Of a DNA stretch of 64,000 nt, positions 26,101 to 34,385 are shown piece by piece. The notes beneath the pieces were generated by a model. That model was not told the origin of the DNA. It did no database searches and saw only the letters and a list, made by a program, of their open reading frames with translations. Within the stretch, counting starts at the first letter, position 1. The number at the start of each line of letters is the position of its first letter. The stretch is from NCBI GenBank assembly GCA_021613335.1, contig JAJTWR010000067.1, forward strand, positions 672,501 through 736,500, given 5' to 3'. Both the position numbers and the translations under genes were made by a program. The DNA comes from Whitmania pigra. Taxonomy: Eukaryota > Annelida > Clitellata > Hirudinida > Haemopidae.

Positions 26101-28379
26101 GCGTGCCTGAGGTTGTGCACCACAGGCCCAAATGATTCTGTCCCATCGAATCAAGCAAATACGACAAAATAAGCTTCAATTTCTTGAACGACCGCTCGCA
26201 ATTGAAACTGCTGTTAATAAAATTTACAGTAAAGTTAGAAGATTTGTAAATAAGTCATTTCCATAAATACGCAATAAAACCAAGAAAATCCAATGGAGTT
26301 TCTGATAGAACTTCATTCCGATTACTGAGCAGTCTTTTTTTTATTTTACAATCGTCAATTTCTGTTAAAAGTTCGCTCCCATTGATGTCCGTGTCTTAGT
26401 AAGTTTCAAAATCTGTTTAATTTTGATAAATTGCATCTGATATGCATTATTAGATAGAAGAATTTAAGTCCAGCAGCAATCCAGATTTTGAGTTCATGTC
26501 TTTTAGTCGTAAAAACATGTTGACATTTCCCGTTGAAGTCAATCAAATATGCTCTAGATAACCCGCACAATTTCTTCATCTGCTGAAAGTCCTGCATCTC
26601 TTGCCAGTTCTCCAGGAATTTTCCAACGTCGCCTTCTTCTGTCCACCTCAATCCCCAGACTATGCGTTTTGTTTTGGCGTTTTCTATAGCAACTTGGCTC
26701 AAATCATCATAAAGCTTGACAAGTTCTTGCCCCAAAGATTTAACATCAGTTGCTGCTTCCTTGAAATTCATTCTAGGATTTTGTAACCGCATCTGTAAAC
26801 GATCAATTTTTCCAAGAATGGCATTCCAGAAAACCATGAAGTTAAAATTTAATACTCCAGTAACTGTGCTGCATCATTTCTGGTTTAGGCGTCCTAATTT
26901 AGTCCTCCGATAATTTGTCCGGCAACTATAACTCATCCAGTCCTTCATGGATAGCTTTAACTGCTTTTGATTGTGCACTCCAGTATTTCAGACTCCCGCT
27001 TTACTGTTACGGGCAGAGCTTTTTTAAACTCGTCCAAAGTGGGTGGCAGACGTATGATAAGTAGCTGCTGCAGTCATCTTGTGACCGATTTATTACCTTT
27101 GTTTGGTTATTATAATATAATGCTGTGTGTAACATAAAAAGCCTCATTTTGGCGCCCCTGCACATTGCACCCGGGATATTTGATGATTTGTAAATTTGCA
27201 GTCTTAAAAAACATTAGAAATATTCATTACATAAAAGCTATAAGAGTGCTCTGAATTTTTGAATATGCAATTCTTATAATGTTACGAATACATAAAAAAA
27301 TAAATACAAAAATAATGTTTGTACGAACTTACCTTATTTCGAATTTTAATGTTTAAATAACAAAAATTCGTTAAATATTAAAATTAAAATTATGCAAGTA
27401 GCTTGCCCAAATAGAGCATTCAAATACCTTAAATTGCCTTAAAAAAACTTCTAAATTTAGATTGATTGCAGAGTTTTATGGAAAGTTAAGTCTTTCATGG
27501 GGCTTTTATCTTTTTTAAAGATAATTTTGCTTCTTTTTCGTATAGCGCATTGTGATCTGACATTTTGGTTAGCAAGTGAAAATAATTCGTTAATATTAAT
27601 AATAAATATAATAATAATATTTTAAAATAATTTTATTATAGATATTTTAAAAAGCATTGTAACAACCACATGTGTCACATACTCAAAGTGAGCACCTCTA
27701 ATTCAGCCAGATAAAAAGGTAATGAAGACAATTTGAGGCTAATTCTATTAACGGCCACTTTTGCCGATTCGCAATTCACTCTCATTCCTTGAAAGACAAC
27801 GTTCCTTTTCTCTAAATAAGTTCCACAGTGAAATTCATGGTCGCTAATGCATCCAACGGCAAAGTAGGTTCCGTACCTTATTTGACCTGCATTTGTTAGA
27901 AATGCATGAGCGAACGAGTGATGGCAGTAAATGTTATAATAACAATGATGGTGATGATACAAAGCAAACCTTAATGAAATTATTAATGATATTAGAGTAA
28001 GATTACGGTCCATAATCAGGGAAATTTTACTCCACTAAAAAACCACACCATTTGTTAGCAAATTCCCACCGAACAGCACCACAGTATGTACGTAGTAAAA
28101 TTCGTCTAATTCGTACGACAAATCCCCGTCAAGACACAGTTTCGAAATTGTTATTGCCAGCCTAAATCGGTTGCCATCGACTATTTCTGGAGAATAATAT
28201 TCAGTGTAACAAGGAGTTAACTTCTGCATCAGGATAACATTGACACATGCTATTTCTGCCAAAAATTGATGTTACATTAATCATTAAATATTATCCGAGA
28301 GAATATTAAGTAGTTCAAAAGGCTCTATGTTTTGATGCTACACACCTTTCAATAATGCAATCAAGATTATGAAACGCAT
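17018..28379 (-). CDS. FTP-WSC-WSC-EGF single-pass membrane receptor, 13 exons
   Basis: I assembled this gene from splice signals. Exons (coding, minus strand) are 28379-28346, 28255-28049, 27886-27683, 24922-24783, 22530-22404, 21670-21543, 21372-21240, 21171-21040, 20858-20706, 19420-19301, 17929-17615, 17551-17429 and 17160-17018. Phases run 1,1,1,0,1,0,1,1,1,1,1,1 with no conflict and no internal stop; 1959 nt give 652 aa. Order: short hydrophobic leader; fucolectin-like (FTP) domain (about 15-148); WSC1 (160-237); WSC2 (241-324); cysteine module (325-368); EGF-like modules (370-459); heptad-repeat stalk (460-535); EGF plus cbEGF (535-605); TM helix (about 618-644); 8-residue tail. FTP and WSC are carbohydrate-binding families, so a cell-surface sugar sensor or adhesion receptor is the inference. 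Exact exon ends need transcript support. Several introns hold transposons. Confidence 0.8.
17429..17551 (-). CDS. Receptor exon 12: calcium-binding EGF
   Basis: Acceptor TTCAAATAG and donor A|GTAATTTT, phase 1 to 1, 123 nt. Begins DIDECFYEAC with the shared codon, then CLNTMGSFVCKCNKDY, a cbEGF. Confidence 0.87.
17615..17929 (-). CDS. Receptor exon 11: heptad-repeat stalk plus EGF
   Basis: Acceptor ATACTTTTAAG and donor G|GTGACGAA, phase 1 to 1, 315 nt. The first two thirds encode a linker rich in Thr, Pro and His with four copies of HPLTKVT plus a diverged HPLTNIT and YPITNIT. It continues without a break into the EGF-like SNSLCDEHSHKCPCEDGYW. The overlapping ATG-initiated frame here (17952-17731) is a shadow that hits a stop before the EGF. 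Confidence 0.8.
17758..17850. repeat. 21-bp coding minisatellite (HPLTKVT)
   Basis: Unit GTGGATGAGTGACCTTGGTA plus one A, present four times almost perfectly with partial copies on both sides. 21 bp keeps the receptor frame, so repeat number can vary without a frameshift and would change stalk length. Confidence 0.9.
17930..19300 (-). other. Receptor intron 10
   Basis: About 1.4 kb of AT-rich DNA with no exon or transposon end that I could recognise. The patch at 18430-18610 is less AT-rich but has no sustained frame. Confidence 0.45.
19301..19420 (-). CDS. Receptor exon 10: calcium-binding EGF
   Basis: Acceptor TTATTTCCAG and donor G|GTAAAAAT, phase 1 to 1, 120 nt. With the G from exon 9 it begins DIDECIFDSC, then CENSVGSYNCKCKTGF, the textbook cbEGF consensus. 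Confidence 0.88.
19615..20551 (+). mobile_element. hAT remnant in receptor intron 9 (BED finger + C-terminus)
   Basis: From the ATG at 19615 the frame reads MDSFEASLNVVSED. Shifted frames then give KYACLLCQQKKK and SSNLKKHVKRMHPTEVKEYG, a BED zinc finger. After a deletion, 19927-20130 encodes LFIQLNTPLPASAAV; the stop there interrupts the dimerisation motif, which resumes as RLFSYAGMNSRR. The right end shows clustered AAGTAACTT/ACTTTTACTT motifs and closes at ATTTTTATAACACTG, a typical hAT terminus. The left terminus was not found. Confidence 0.8.
20706..20858 (-). CDS. Receptor exon 9: EGF-like module
   Basis: Acceptor ATATGGCTTTAG and donor G|GTAATTCC, phase 1 to 1, 153 nt. Encodes EIDSCIRSDLC, TKCLYNSIRR and CVCVNGYWDVE, then a final Cys: a six-cysteine EGF pattern. 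Confidence 0.8.
21040..21171 (-). CDS. Receptor exon 8: cysteine-rich EGF/DSL-like module
   Basis: Acceptor GGAAAATTCAG and donor A|GTAACCTG, phase 1 to 1, 132 nt. Encodes CFKTNPPTLPC, FHCARSWNEYG and GGCEENYYGEHC. The last part looks like the end of an EGF or laminin-EGF fold (C....YYG..C). Confidence 0.75.
21240..21372 (-). CDS. Receptor exon 7: WSC2, second half
   Basis: Acceptor TTATTCAAAAG and donor A|GTAAGTAG, phase 0 to 1, 133 nt. Encodes NGNSCACVND, FCNIACLGDP and NCGGANHWSVYG, parallel to exon 5. The first-half/second-half exon pair is therefore duplicated as a unit. Confidence 0.85.
21543..21670 (-). CDS. Receptor exon 6: WSC2, first half
   Basis: Acceptor AACAATTTAG and donor AAA|GTAATC, phase 1 to 0, 128 nt. 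Encodes LPYYKGCVNSS, then DMTVVKCLQRCDESYFATLK, clearly parallel to exon 4. Confidence 0.83.
21688..21732 (-). repeat. Inverted tail of the second SINE/LINE family
   Basis: TTTATTTGATTATAGTCCGT and TGCATAACTGAGATG: the reverse complement of the tail at 5826-5876. It lies immediately upstream of receptor exon 6. Confidence 0.65.
21880..22300 (+). pseudogene. R2-like retrotransposon fragment in receptor intron 5
   Basis: Plus-strand relic. After SFGAQFVLSGDNEKDSVPP it reads ADEALLEYWEKVF, which lines up with GAQSVLNEDYGEEQ and DKLVEYWRQVF of the R2-like element at 49899-53377, the linker just before the RT. There is an in-frame stop at 22221, and no RT follows. It lies opposite to the host gene. 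Confidence 0.7.
22404..22530 (-). CDS. Receptor exon 5: WSC1, second half
   Basis: Acceptor TTTATTTAAG and donor G|GTTGGA, phase 0 to 1, 127 nt. Encodes GEECRCGNKV, VQCDRPCHES and CGGQKAHAVYL, the 'C.CGN ... C...C ... CGG....VY' half of WSC. Confidence 0.85.
22652..22800 (+). repeat. tRNA-derived SINE head
   Basis: GATCGTGGCGTAGTGATAAG resembles an A box and GGAGTTCAAATCCTAGC a B box, spaced as in a tRNA gene. A clover-leaf with a clean anticodon arm and acceptor stem does not form by eye, so I call it SINE rather than tRNA. Confidence 0.5.
23134..23490 (-). mobile_element. Pogo/Tigger-like transposon remnant
   Basis: The minus strand encodes INSYGAAYKLQVVCRAKDN and then GHRAAAREFNVNEVSVREYRK, the helix-turn-helix found in Brk/CENP-B/Tigger-like transposases, then LWVLGQRK. 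Stops interrupt it. The end CCGCATTTTCACCCATATTA sits just beyond, matching the outer end of repeat A. This links repeat A to a pogo-like family, although the catalytic DDE part is absent. Confidence 0.6.
23500..24545 (-). mobile_element. LINE fragment: ORF1-like coiled coil and endonuclease start
   Basis: On the minus strand, around 24320-24150, a frame gives CEKFDEATIDNLADKIEAK and MIREEMPGLIKSAVKEEM, a coiled-coil ORF1 style. Nearer 23560 comes FSFFHVNCRSLQNKLSDLKI, the 'N.RSL.NK..EL' start of an APE endonuclease. Frames shift in between and the RT is missing, so this is a 5' fragment of a jockey/CR1-like element in receptor intron 4. Confidence 0.7.
24783..24922 (-). CDS. Receptor exon 4: WSC1, first half
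   Basis: Acceptor GTGCATTTTAG and donor AAG|GTATCT, phase 1 to 0, 140 nt. Encodes MIYRGCFAIF, then QCGKYCFNRSFTYSAIK: the 'Y.GC ... C...C....Y....' half of a WSC domain. Confidence 0.8.
25512..26125. mobile_element. Non-autonomous hAT nested in the 25201 element
   Basis: Starts CAGGGGTGTATAATCTTTTT. Ends GGTTGTGCACCACAG, whose complement CTGTGGTGCACAACC matches the start with a few changes. The interior has GAGGGCCGACAAAAAAGAG and CGGTCCACATGACGGCTGGT, typical of this hAT group. No coding frame. No perfect flanking duplication is left. Confidence 0.6.
26406..26837 (-). pseudogene. hAT transposase fragment (ZMYM1/DUF4371 style)
   Basis: 143 codons beginning MVFWNAILGKIDRLQMRLQN, followed by KSLGQELVKLYDDL. 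'Helical insertion' sequences of this type occur in hAT-like transposases related to ZMYM1 proteins. A further piece on the same strand upstream (27060-26970) gives LPPTLDEFKKALPVTVKRES. No catalytic residues or dimerisation domain survive. Confidence 0.6.
27683..27886 (-). CDS. Receptor exon 3: second half of FTP-like domain
   Basis: Acceptor AACAAATGCAG and donor A|GTATGTGA, phase 1 to 1, 204 nt. Encodes RYGTYFAVG, HCGTYL, GMRVNCES and LAELEVLTL, following the usual FTP order (sugar-pocket strand, Cys, 'V.C', terminal 'L.L.EVEV'). Confidence 0.78.
28049..28255 (-). CDS. Receptor exon 2: first half of FTP-like domain
   Basis: Acceptor TTTTTGGCAG and donor G|GTGTGG, phase 1 to 1, 207 nt. Encodes SPEIVDGNRF and ELDEFYYVHTVVLFGG, which match the 'A.N.VDGN' and 'VDLG..Y.V..V.I' blocks of fucolectin/tachylectin-4/pentraxin domains. 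Confidence 0.75.
28346..28379 (-). CDS. Receptor gene exon 1: start and leader
   Basis: ATG CGT TTC and onward gives MRFIILIALLK, followed by donor GTGTGTAG. An in-frame TGA lies four codons upstream, so this ATG is the first in the frame. The leader is short; joined to exon 2 it continues EIACVNV. Confidence 0.65.
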
Positions 28380-28739
28380 CGCCTTTACTCAATTGTATTG
28401 TTTAAAAAACAAACGAACGTCAACAACACCCTAGCAACAATGCACACAAAAGAAATAAAATGGAATTCAGTCTTTCAATTTAAAACACCAGCTTCGGTAT
28501 TTGTTATTTATTCTATTTTTTTTTTTAATATCAGGTTTAAAAAAATTATAAGAAAACTTGTGCTATAAAACACAAGGAAAATGACAACCCCGTTGATATT
28601 TTCCGTTATTTTTCTTTTAATTAATGTTTACATTGTATATCATTCAATAAAGTCTCCGCATTAGTTGCAATTGCAAGGTATTTTTTTCTTAACACCTTCC
28701 TCGAGTATAAAGTTATTAAATGGTTCTGTAGCTTTCTTC

Positions 28740-29232
28740 TTGCTCATGTGTCAATAGGCTTGTTTAACTTGACTTGTTTTTAATTTGGACGACTACTGCA
28801 ACTCTCTCCTGTATGGCGCTTCAGCCTCTCTTATCCTCTCCCTTCAGCGCATCCAAAACAAGTTAGCTAAACTAGTTCTCCTTGATCCTAATCTTAACAG
28901 CATTTACAAAATGTCTTTGCTCACCTATCGCACCTTAACCACATCCAATCTCCCCTATCTCTATCATCTCATTCGCCATCGCCACATTCCCGATCGCATC
29001 TGCTCATCTTCTACAATTCATCTTCACCAACCGGTTCATAAATCATCCATAGTAAACCGAGGCTTCTCTTATGCCTCGCCCGTCATCTGGAACAGTCTAC
29101 CCCTCATCATCCGGCCACAGCCTACGCTCGAGCTCTTCAAGCGCCAGCTGAAGACCTACCTCTTCAAACTATCCCTTCAAGAACCAAGGCGCCTCTGACG
29201 CTACGCTTAAGGCGCCATACAAATAAATTATT
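28740..29232 (+). mobile_element. CR1/L2-like LINE, 3' truncated copy
   Basis: Contains an intact C-terminal RT frame at 28785-29198 and the family tail CCTCTGACGCTACGCTTAAG, GCGCCATACAAATAAAT. 5' truncation is the usual outcome of LINE insertion. It lies about 0.4 kb upstream of the receptor start, so it may sit in that promoter region. Confidence 0.85.
28785..29198 (+). pseudogene. LINE RT C-terminal domain
   Basis: 137 codons: DDYCNSLLYGASASL, LSLQRIQNKLAKLV, LPYLYHLIRHR, then FSYASPVIWNSLPLIIR and LELFKRQLKTYLFKLS before the stop. This is the standard thumb/connection end of CR1/L2-type pol proteins. The catalytic palm is absent. Confidence 0.9.
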
Positions 29233-30079
29233 ATTGGCATTATTATCATTATTATGATAAATTACAACTTCGACACACAAACTGTAATAAATTTATTTAA
29301 ACTTTATGAGAATATCACAAAATTCGGATCCCTAGGCACAGCGGCCAGGGATGTCAACTTGGAAATGGAAAAGTAAAAATGGTCGTGATTGTAATACTTC
29401 AATATTTTAAAACCCGAGTGGAAACTCAAAAGTTTCGGGGACCCTAAAAGTTTTTTAAAAAACACTGCTTAAAATTTTTTAATGCAATTTGAAGCTTTCA
29501 ATTGCAGGCTAAAATCTGACACATACTTTTTAAAAAATCATTTGATTTATTAGTTTTTGTTTTATTTTTTTTTTTTGTCTTTTGGTTAATTGTAATAAAT
29601 CTCAAGTTTAAAATAATTTAAAATCAATGGAATCAATGGAGCCCTTATGAAAAAAATAGTCAGATGTATTTCACCTCTTTACAGAACAAAGTAGTAACAT
29701 GGTCACTTTTTACTAATAACTTTAGTAGAACCTGTTTAGTGACACCCTGTAAAATATTTATTCATATTCACCCACACTCATTCATATTAAATTAATATTC
29801 ACTCATTTCTACTCCATGAGACCTTGATGGGTAAAGTTGGTGACATGTCAATTCACACTGATATCGGAAATACCATCTGACTGATCGATTTTCCTACCGT
29901 AACTGCGTAAGAAGAAAAACATTTTATTTGTTGAAAGATGGTTTTGTGAATTGTATATCGTCAACCGAGTATTTGCTTTCTGCGTTAAAAAGTTCAACAG
30001 TTTGCGGATTGAGTAATTAAAACATATTTAAACTGAATTAATATTCAGGAAAGTTCACAATTTTTAATTAGTCTTCTAA
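29233..30079. other. AT-rich spacer between the two receptor genes
   Basis: No coding frame supported. Probably holds the promoter of the 28379 gene and the 3' UTR of the upstream WSC gene. Confidence 0.4.
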
Positions 30080-31031
30080 TTGTCTCTAACGTTACAGCTG
30101 ATCGAAGTCATAATGCTTCTTTAGTCATTTCATTTTGGAAATTTCTATTTATCTCGCACTCGTGTTTTTAGGTTATACATACATATTGTGCTTAAAGAGA
30201 AGCATTGATAAATTTCAATTTACCTCAACAGAATAGCAGACAGCACAAAGGATACAGCGGAAACGACTGCAAGGATTTCCATGTCAAAATTCTTTGGGTA
30301 GTAATCAACACTGGTGCTAGCTGAAAAATAAACACTTTACATTTTTCCAAAATTAATTTTCCATAGTAATGCAAGAGCAATGGGTTATTGATTTATTGAT
30401 TGTTTGGCTGACTGAAGATCACTGTCCGTTAAATGGTTTGATTCCTCCTGTTAGTTTCTTCGGTACATCGGGTTATATTAAATTATTAAATTATGCTAGT
30501 TACTCCAGCTTCCAGTTCAAAACATCCAATTACATATTTAATAATTAATATTATTTAAATACAATTTAAATATAAAAAATAAAATTCAAATGCAATTTAA
30601 ATATAAAATTTCTAAATGCATTGAGCAATTATGTTATTACATATGCAATTATGTTATTACATATGCAAATATGTTAATTCAATGCAAAATTAAAGTTGAA
30701 AAATGTCGTACTTATTACATGGAGAAGCGAAAGACAACATCAAAAACCACATTATAAAATTATGTGCTTCCGACAATTCGGAAACATTATTATAAATTCC
30801 TTTCTCCTTCTGAAATGATTTCTTCTCTTTGGAGCAGAAATTTTGTGTTTTCCTTTTGATGATGAGGAATGTTTAAAATAGTAATATGCAAATCTTTTAC
30901 AGTCCACTAATTGTTGAGTATAATCCGAGACCTCCACAGTTTTCATTGGAACTGGCACATGTTGTATTACAATATTGGGGAGGTTCTTCGGAACCGTGGT
31001 CAAACATTCGTGCACAATAACATTGTCTTTC
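30080..31031 (-). CDS. Second WSC-transmembrane gene, 3' part only
   Basis: Two exons fit together in phase. 31031-30908 encodes the second half of a WSC domain and 30320-30224 a transmembrane segment; they join as LYSTI-T-STSVDYYPK. A possible last exon (30097-30076, acceptor TTCGATCAG, SCNVRDN, then TAG) would complete it. The exon phases (0 to 1, then 1 to 2) copy the design of the receptor at 17018-28379, and both genes are on the minus strand, so this looks like a tandem relative. The first half of the WSC domain and everything upstream were not found; mobile elements fill the next 9 kb. Confidence 0.65.
30224..30320 (-). CDS. Transmembrane exon of the upstream paralogue
   Basis: Acceptor AATTTTTCAG and donor AG|GTAAATTG, phase 1 to 2, 97 nt. 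Encodes STSVDYYPKNFD and then a hydrophobic run MEILAVVSAVSFVLSAILL with an Arg straight after it, as expected for a type I membrane protein. Confidence 0.65.
30908..31031 (-). CDS. WSC second-half exon of the upstream paralogue
   Basis: Acceptor TCATTCAAG and donor A|GTGGACTG (weak), phase 0 to 1, 124 nt. Encodes ERQCYCARMFDHG, YCNTTCASSN and NCGGLGLYSTI: 'C.C ... C...C ... CGG'. The longer frame covering this site (31045-30752) is in another register and lacks the cysteine pattern. Confidence 0.75.
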
Positions 31032-31164
31032 CTTGAATGAGACAATTTGTTAAGAACGATTAATATTGATGGTTTAAACTATTTTTTAAGTGCGAAAATT
31101 GTAATTTATGTAATAAAAAGCTCATGAAATTATATCAAAATACAGATTAGCTCATTATGCTTTC

Positions 31165-31222
31165 TTCTTGCTGCGGTGAGGAAACCGCCAGGGAGCGTCT
31201 TCAGTTAGGAGTGCCATATAAA
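31165..31222 (+). repeat. SINE tail fragment
   Basis: TGCGGTGAGGAAACCGCCAG, then AGTGCCATATAAATA. Related to the copy at 3240-3335. Repeat A begins directly after it. Confidence 0.55.
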
Positions 31223-32013
31223 TATCGTATTTTCACTCATATTACACGCACGTTATGTTCGATTTTACGTACCATGGCACCCCTTCTGCGTGCTATAATC
31301 GTATGCATGTTATGCTACATTAAAATTACATGAATTTGATTTCCTATCAACAAAAATAAAAGTTTAAATGATAGCACAGACTTTTTATTGGTTTTTTGTA
31401 AAGGCTTTAGACCAGGGGTTCCCAACCTGGGAGCCGTGGAGTACTTTTCAAAAATGAGCATAAAAAATTTTCAAAATTATTTTTAAACTAACTTTTTAAA
31501 AAATCCGGGAATAATATTTATGCACAAGTAACGAGTATGGAGCAGAGTTTATGATAAAGTACAGGAAAGTGTCTACATTAGTAAAACAAATTTTAAAAAA
31601 ATTTAATATTGAGGAGTCCATGTTCTCGCAAGAGAAGCAGAGTGACCTTGAAAGTATACAGTGATGGGTAAAATCACGTTCAGAGTGATTGGAAATCAAA
31701 ATCAAGATCACCAGACAAAAAGTGATTGGAAATCGAAATCAGGTTCACGCATGTGATTTGACGTTAAAATCAGGTTCACGCATGTGATTTGACGTTAAAA
31801 TCATCAAAATCAAATCACTTTGACCAAAAAGTGCACGAACTTTTTCAACACTGTCAATTTTCAAAGCTTTTATTAACTTTCAAAAACAAAAGTTTTTGAA
31901 ACATCGAATCATGTAGTCTGTTCCTTCTTGATGTTTCAATCAGTCCTGCCGAACTAAATAACCTCTCTAGTAGCTAATGGTGGCAGCTTTGTATTATAGC
32001 GCACAAAGTGACT

Positions 32014-32180
32014 AGGGGCGTTCAGGTTAGCCGAATTGCATACGGCGGTAATGGCAACAGTCGTAATGTGTGGTGTTCGAAACCCAGCCTGCACTGACAC
32101 CAGTTCCCTTGGGAAGGACCGCTATATAAATGGTTACAAGAGCCTCTGACGCTATGCATATGGCGCTATATAAATAAATG
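32014..32180 (+). repeat. tRNA-derived SINE with LINE-type tail, inside hAT-C
   Basis: GTTCAGGTTAGCCGAATTGC resembles an A box and GGTGTTCGAAACCCAGCCTG a B box. The body has CCCTTGGGAAGGACCGCTAT. The tail GCCTCTGACGCTATGCATAT, GGCGCTATATAAATAAATG is the same as that of the CR1/L2-like LINEs here, so the LINE machinery probably moves this SINE. Length about 167 bp. Confidence 0.8.
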
Positions 32181-32430
32181 AAGTTACAACAAAGATTTTT
32201 TTGACTAGGCTTGATTCAAGACTAGAGAGATGACATTCCGCATCAGACAAATAATTCATGATATTGGTGCGGATACTGTTTGCCTTGTTAACAGTGACTT
32301 TTTGCAAGTCAGACTGATGATCCTCATAATATCCGTAATATTCATTGTCAAAGACTATTTCTAAATGTTGATCCTGATCAGCTGGTGCAGAATTCGTTCT
32401 ACGTAAAAACACTTCTAATACTAGTTCCAT
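32152..32430 (-). pseudogene. hAT-C transposase relic overlapping the SINE end
   Basis: A frame of 92 codons with DQDQHLEIVFDNEYYGYYED and DAECHLSSLESSLVKK. It lies in the region of hAT-C where the transposase should be, but I see no diagnostic motif, and its last codons run into the SINE. Read only as a remnant. Confidence 0.4.
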
Positions 32431-34023
32431 AAGAATTGTTTGTCATATATTCAGTTCCAACATACATCGTGTGTCATACATCCTTATATTTAAAAAAATT
32501 TATTTTTCATGTAGCTAAGAATGTAAAAAGCATTAGATGGCGTAGGAAATTGTTGCACGTCTCGATCCTGATATCGACTTATTAACACAATCAATACATT
32601 TAGCTACAACTTTGTCAGCTTCCTCACTTGTAATTTTTTAAGGAAGCGGCGGCAATTCACAAGCGGTTTTATCATTATCAGCAATTTTACAACTTTCGTT
32701 AACCATGAGGTCGGAATAGCACTAACAACAACAATACAAGTTAATAAAAGGAAGTTGCATCGATTATCGACTGATAATGTCATAAAGAAAGATATTATAT
32801 AATATTAAAAATTTATTAAATATTAAATATTTAAAAAAACTAAATTTTGAAATATAAATTTTATATGATTTCGTGATTTTTACATATTAAAAAAAATCAT
32901 CAATCATCAAAAATATGATTTAAAATAAAAATCAAAATCGCACAACACACGATGATTTTGAATCAAATCATAAAATCACAAAGGCGATTTTATTTCGTGA
33001 TTTTAAATCACTTGATTTGAAATACTACCCATCACTGAAAGTATATTTTGTCTATTCAGCCTATCACAGGCATATTTGGCTAACATTTTCACCCATTTAA
33101 ATGAGCTTAACACTAAGATTTGAAGTCTTGCTCTTTCATACTGACGTCAGTCATGTTTTTTTTCATGAAATTTGCTTTCAAAAAACATTGTATGGTTCTT
33201 TTTTAACATTAAATTATTGTTCATTACTTTTTTTATTGAAAAGTTTTGATAAGAGGGCCGTGGACCACATTTTGTCCTCTAAGGGAGCCGTGGGCACAAA
33301 AAGGTTGGGAACCCCTGCTTTAGACTATATTTTTAATTTTAAATAGCTTATAATTGGTTGGGCGTTAATGCATTGCATAAAGAACTTCCGATATATGCTT
33401 AAAGAAGCATGTGACTAAACAGTCACGTTAATCATTGCATTGCCCGGCTCACGAATTTGTGACGTCAACTTGAATTTAACTTAAATTAATTGATGGCAAC
33501 TATAGGAAACTTGTAGGGTGTTGTACTATTTTATGTATTTTCGTCATAATTTTTCAAATATTTGTTAGTCATAATTATAATTGGTGCTAGTGTTTTCAGT
33601 TTGTGTGACTATTTTTTTCAGCACTGGTGGTTCAGATAGAGCTCTGGTTGGTGCTGTTTAACATTATAATAGTCAAACATCAAATGCATGGACTTATTGT
33701 AGCAAATGTTTTCAATTTCTTAATGGTCTTGCCATAAAAGCTCTTTGAACACTTGATAATGGTGTCAGATATCACTCTTTTAGAGTCTTTATTGGAAAAC
33801 AAAATGAAAGCCTTATCCCATTCACTTGGAACCCATTATGAAGAATCCAATTGGTAACTAATGAATTACTATCACTGCTCTGATTTTTGCTGGTGATGAG
33901 TCACTTGATTTTCTACATTTCCATAAGAACATATCATGAAACCTATTAGATGGTAAAAATTATATGCAGCTTTTGGCCACACTTTCATGTTATAGCTGAT
34001 GGATCTCAACAATTCCATACGTT

Positions 34024-34039
34024 GACAATAATGATAATA

Positions 34040-34086
<47 letters not shown>

Positions 34087-34153
34087 TAAATAATAATAAT
34101 AATAATAATAATATAATAATAATAAAATAATATAATAATAATAATAATAATAA

Positions 34154-34251
<98 letters not shown>

Positions 34252-34385
34252 ATAATAATAATAATAATCAATAATATAATAATAATAAGAATAATACTAA
34301 GAATAATAAAATAATAATAATATAATAATAATCAGAATAATAATACTAGATAATCATAATAATAATAATAATAATCAGAATAATA
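34024..34385. repeat. (TAA)n array left of the R4-like element
   Basis: TAA units on the plus strand with slips (TAAATAATAAATAA, AGAATAAT). At its right side it changes gradually through mixed TAA/TCC sequence into the pyrimidine tract. Confidence 0.95.

Larger units (their letters stand above)
25201..27175 (-). mobile_element. hAT element in receptor intron 3 (GGCGCC-type ends)
   Basis: Left end CAATGGCGTAGCTAGGGTAT, then GGCGCCCCACTCCCCCTTCC. Near the right end GGCGCCCCTGCACATTGCAC. Such ends are typical of a hAT group carrying the GGCGCCC motif. The minus-strand transposase remnant at 26837-26406 supports this. The exact right terminus and target duplication are not visible. Confidence 0.7.
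31659..33037 (-). mobile_element. hAT-C copy 2 inside hAT-B
   Basis: Ends CAGTGATGGGTAAAATCACG and GAAATACTACCCATCACTG; perfect 8-bp duplication AAAGTATA at 31651-31658 and 33038-33045. The ends match 14335-15969. The interior is rearranged: a SINE lies at 32014-32180, and a transposase relic on the minus strand (32430-32152) begins MELVLEVFLRRTNSAP. Confidence 0.95.
31413..33317. mobile_element. hAT-B, split by hAT-C
   Basis: Ends CAGGGGTTCCCAACCTGGGA and AGGTTGGGAACCCCTG are inverted repeats. Flanked by a perfect 8-bp duplication CTTTAGAC (31405-31412 and 33318-33325). A second copy of the same family is at 48780-49405. No transposase remains in this copy. Confidence 0.95.
31225..34017 (+). 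mobile_element. Repeat A, copy 2, split by hAT-B
   Basis: The left part 31225-31412 and right part 33318-34017 together match 8817-9960. The interruption is exactly the hAT-B element plus its 8-bp duplication. The right side ends in the TAA array at 34024. Confidence 0.85.

Noticed and set aside
30752..31045. 97-codon minus-strand frame
   Set aside because: Shadow of the WSC exon 30908-31031, which uses another register with the diagnostic cysteines.
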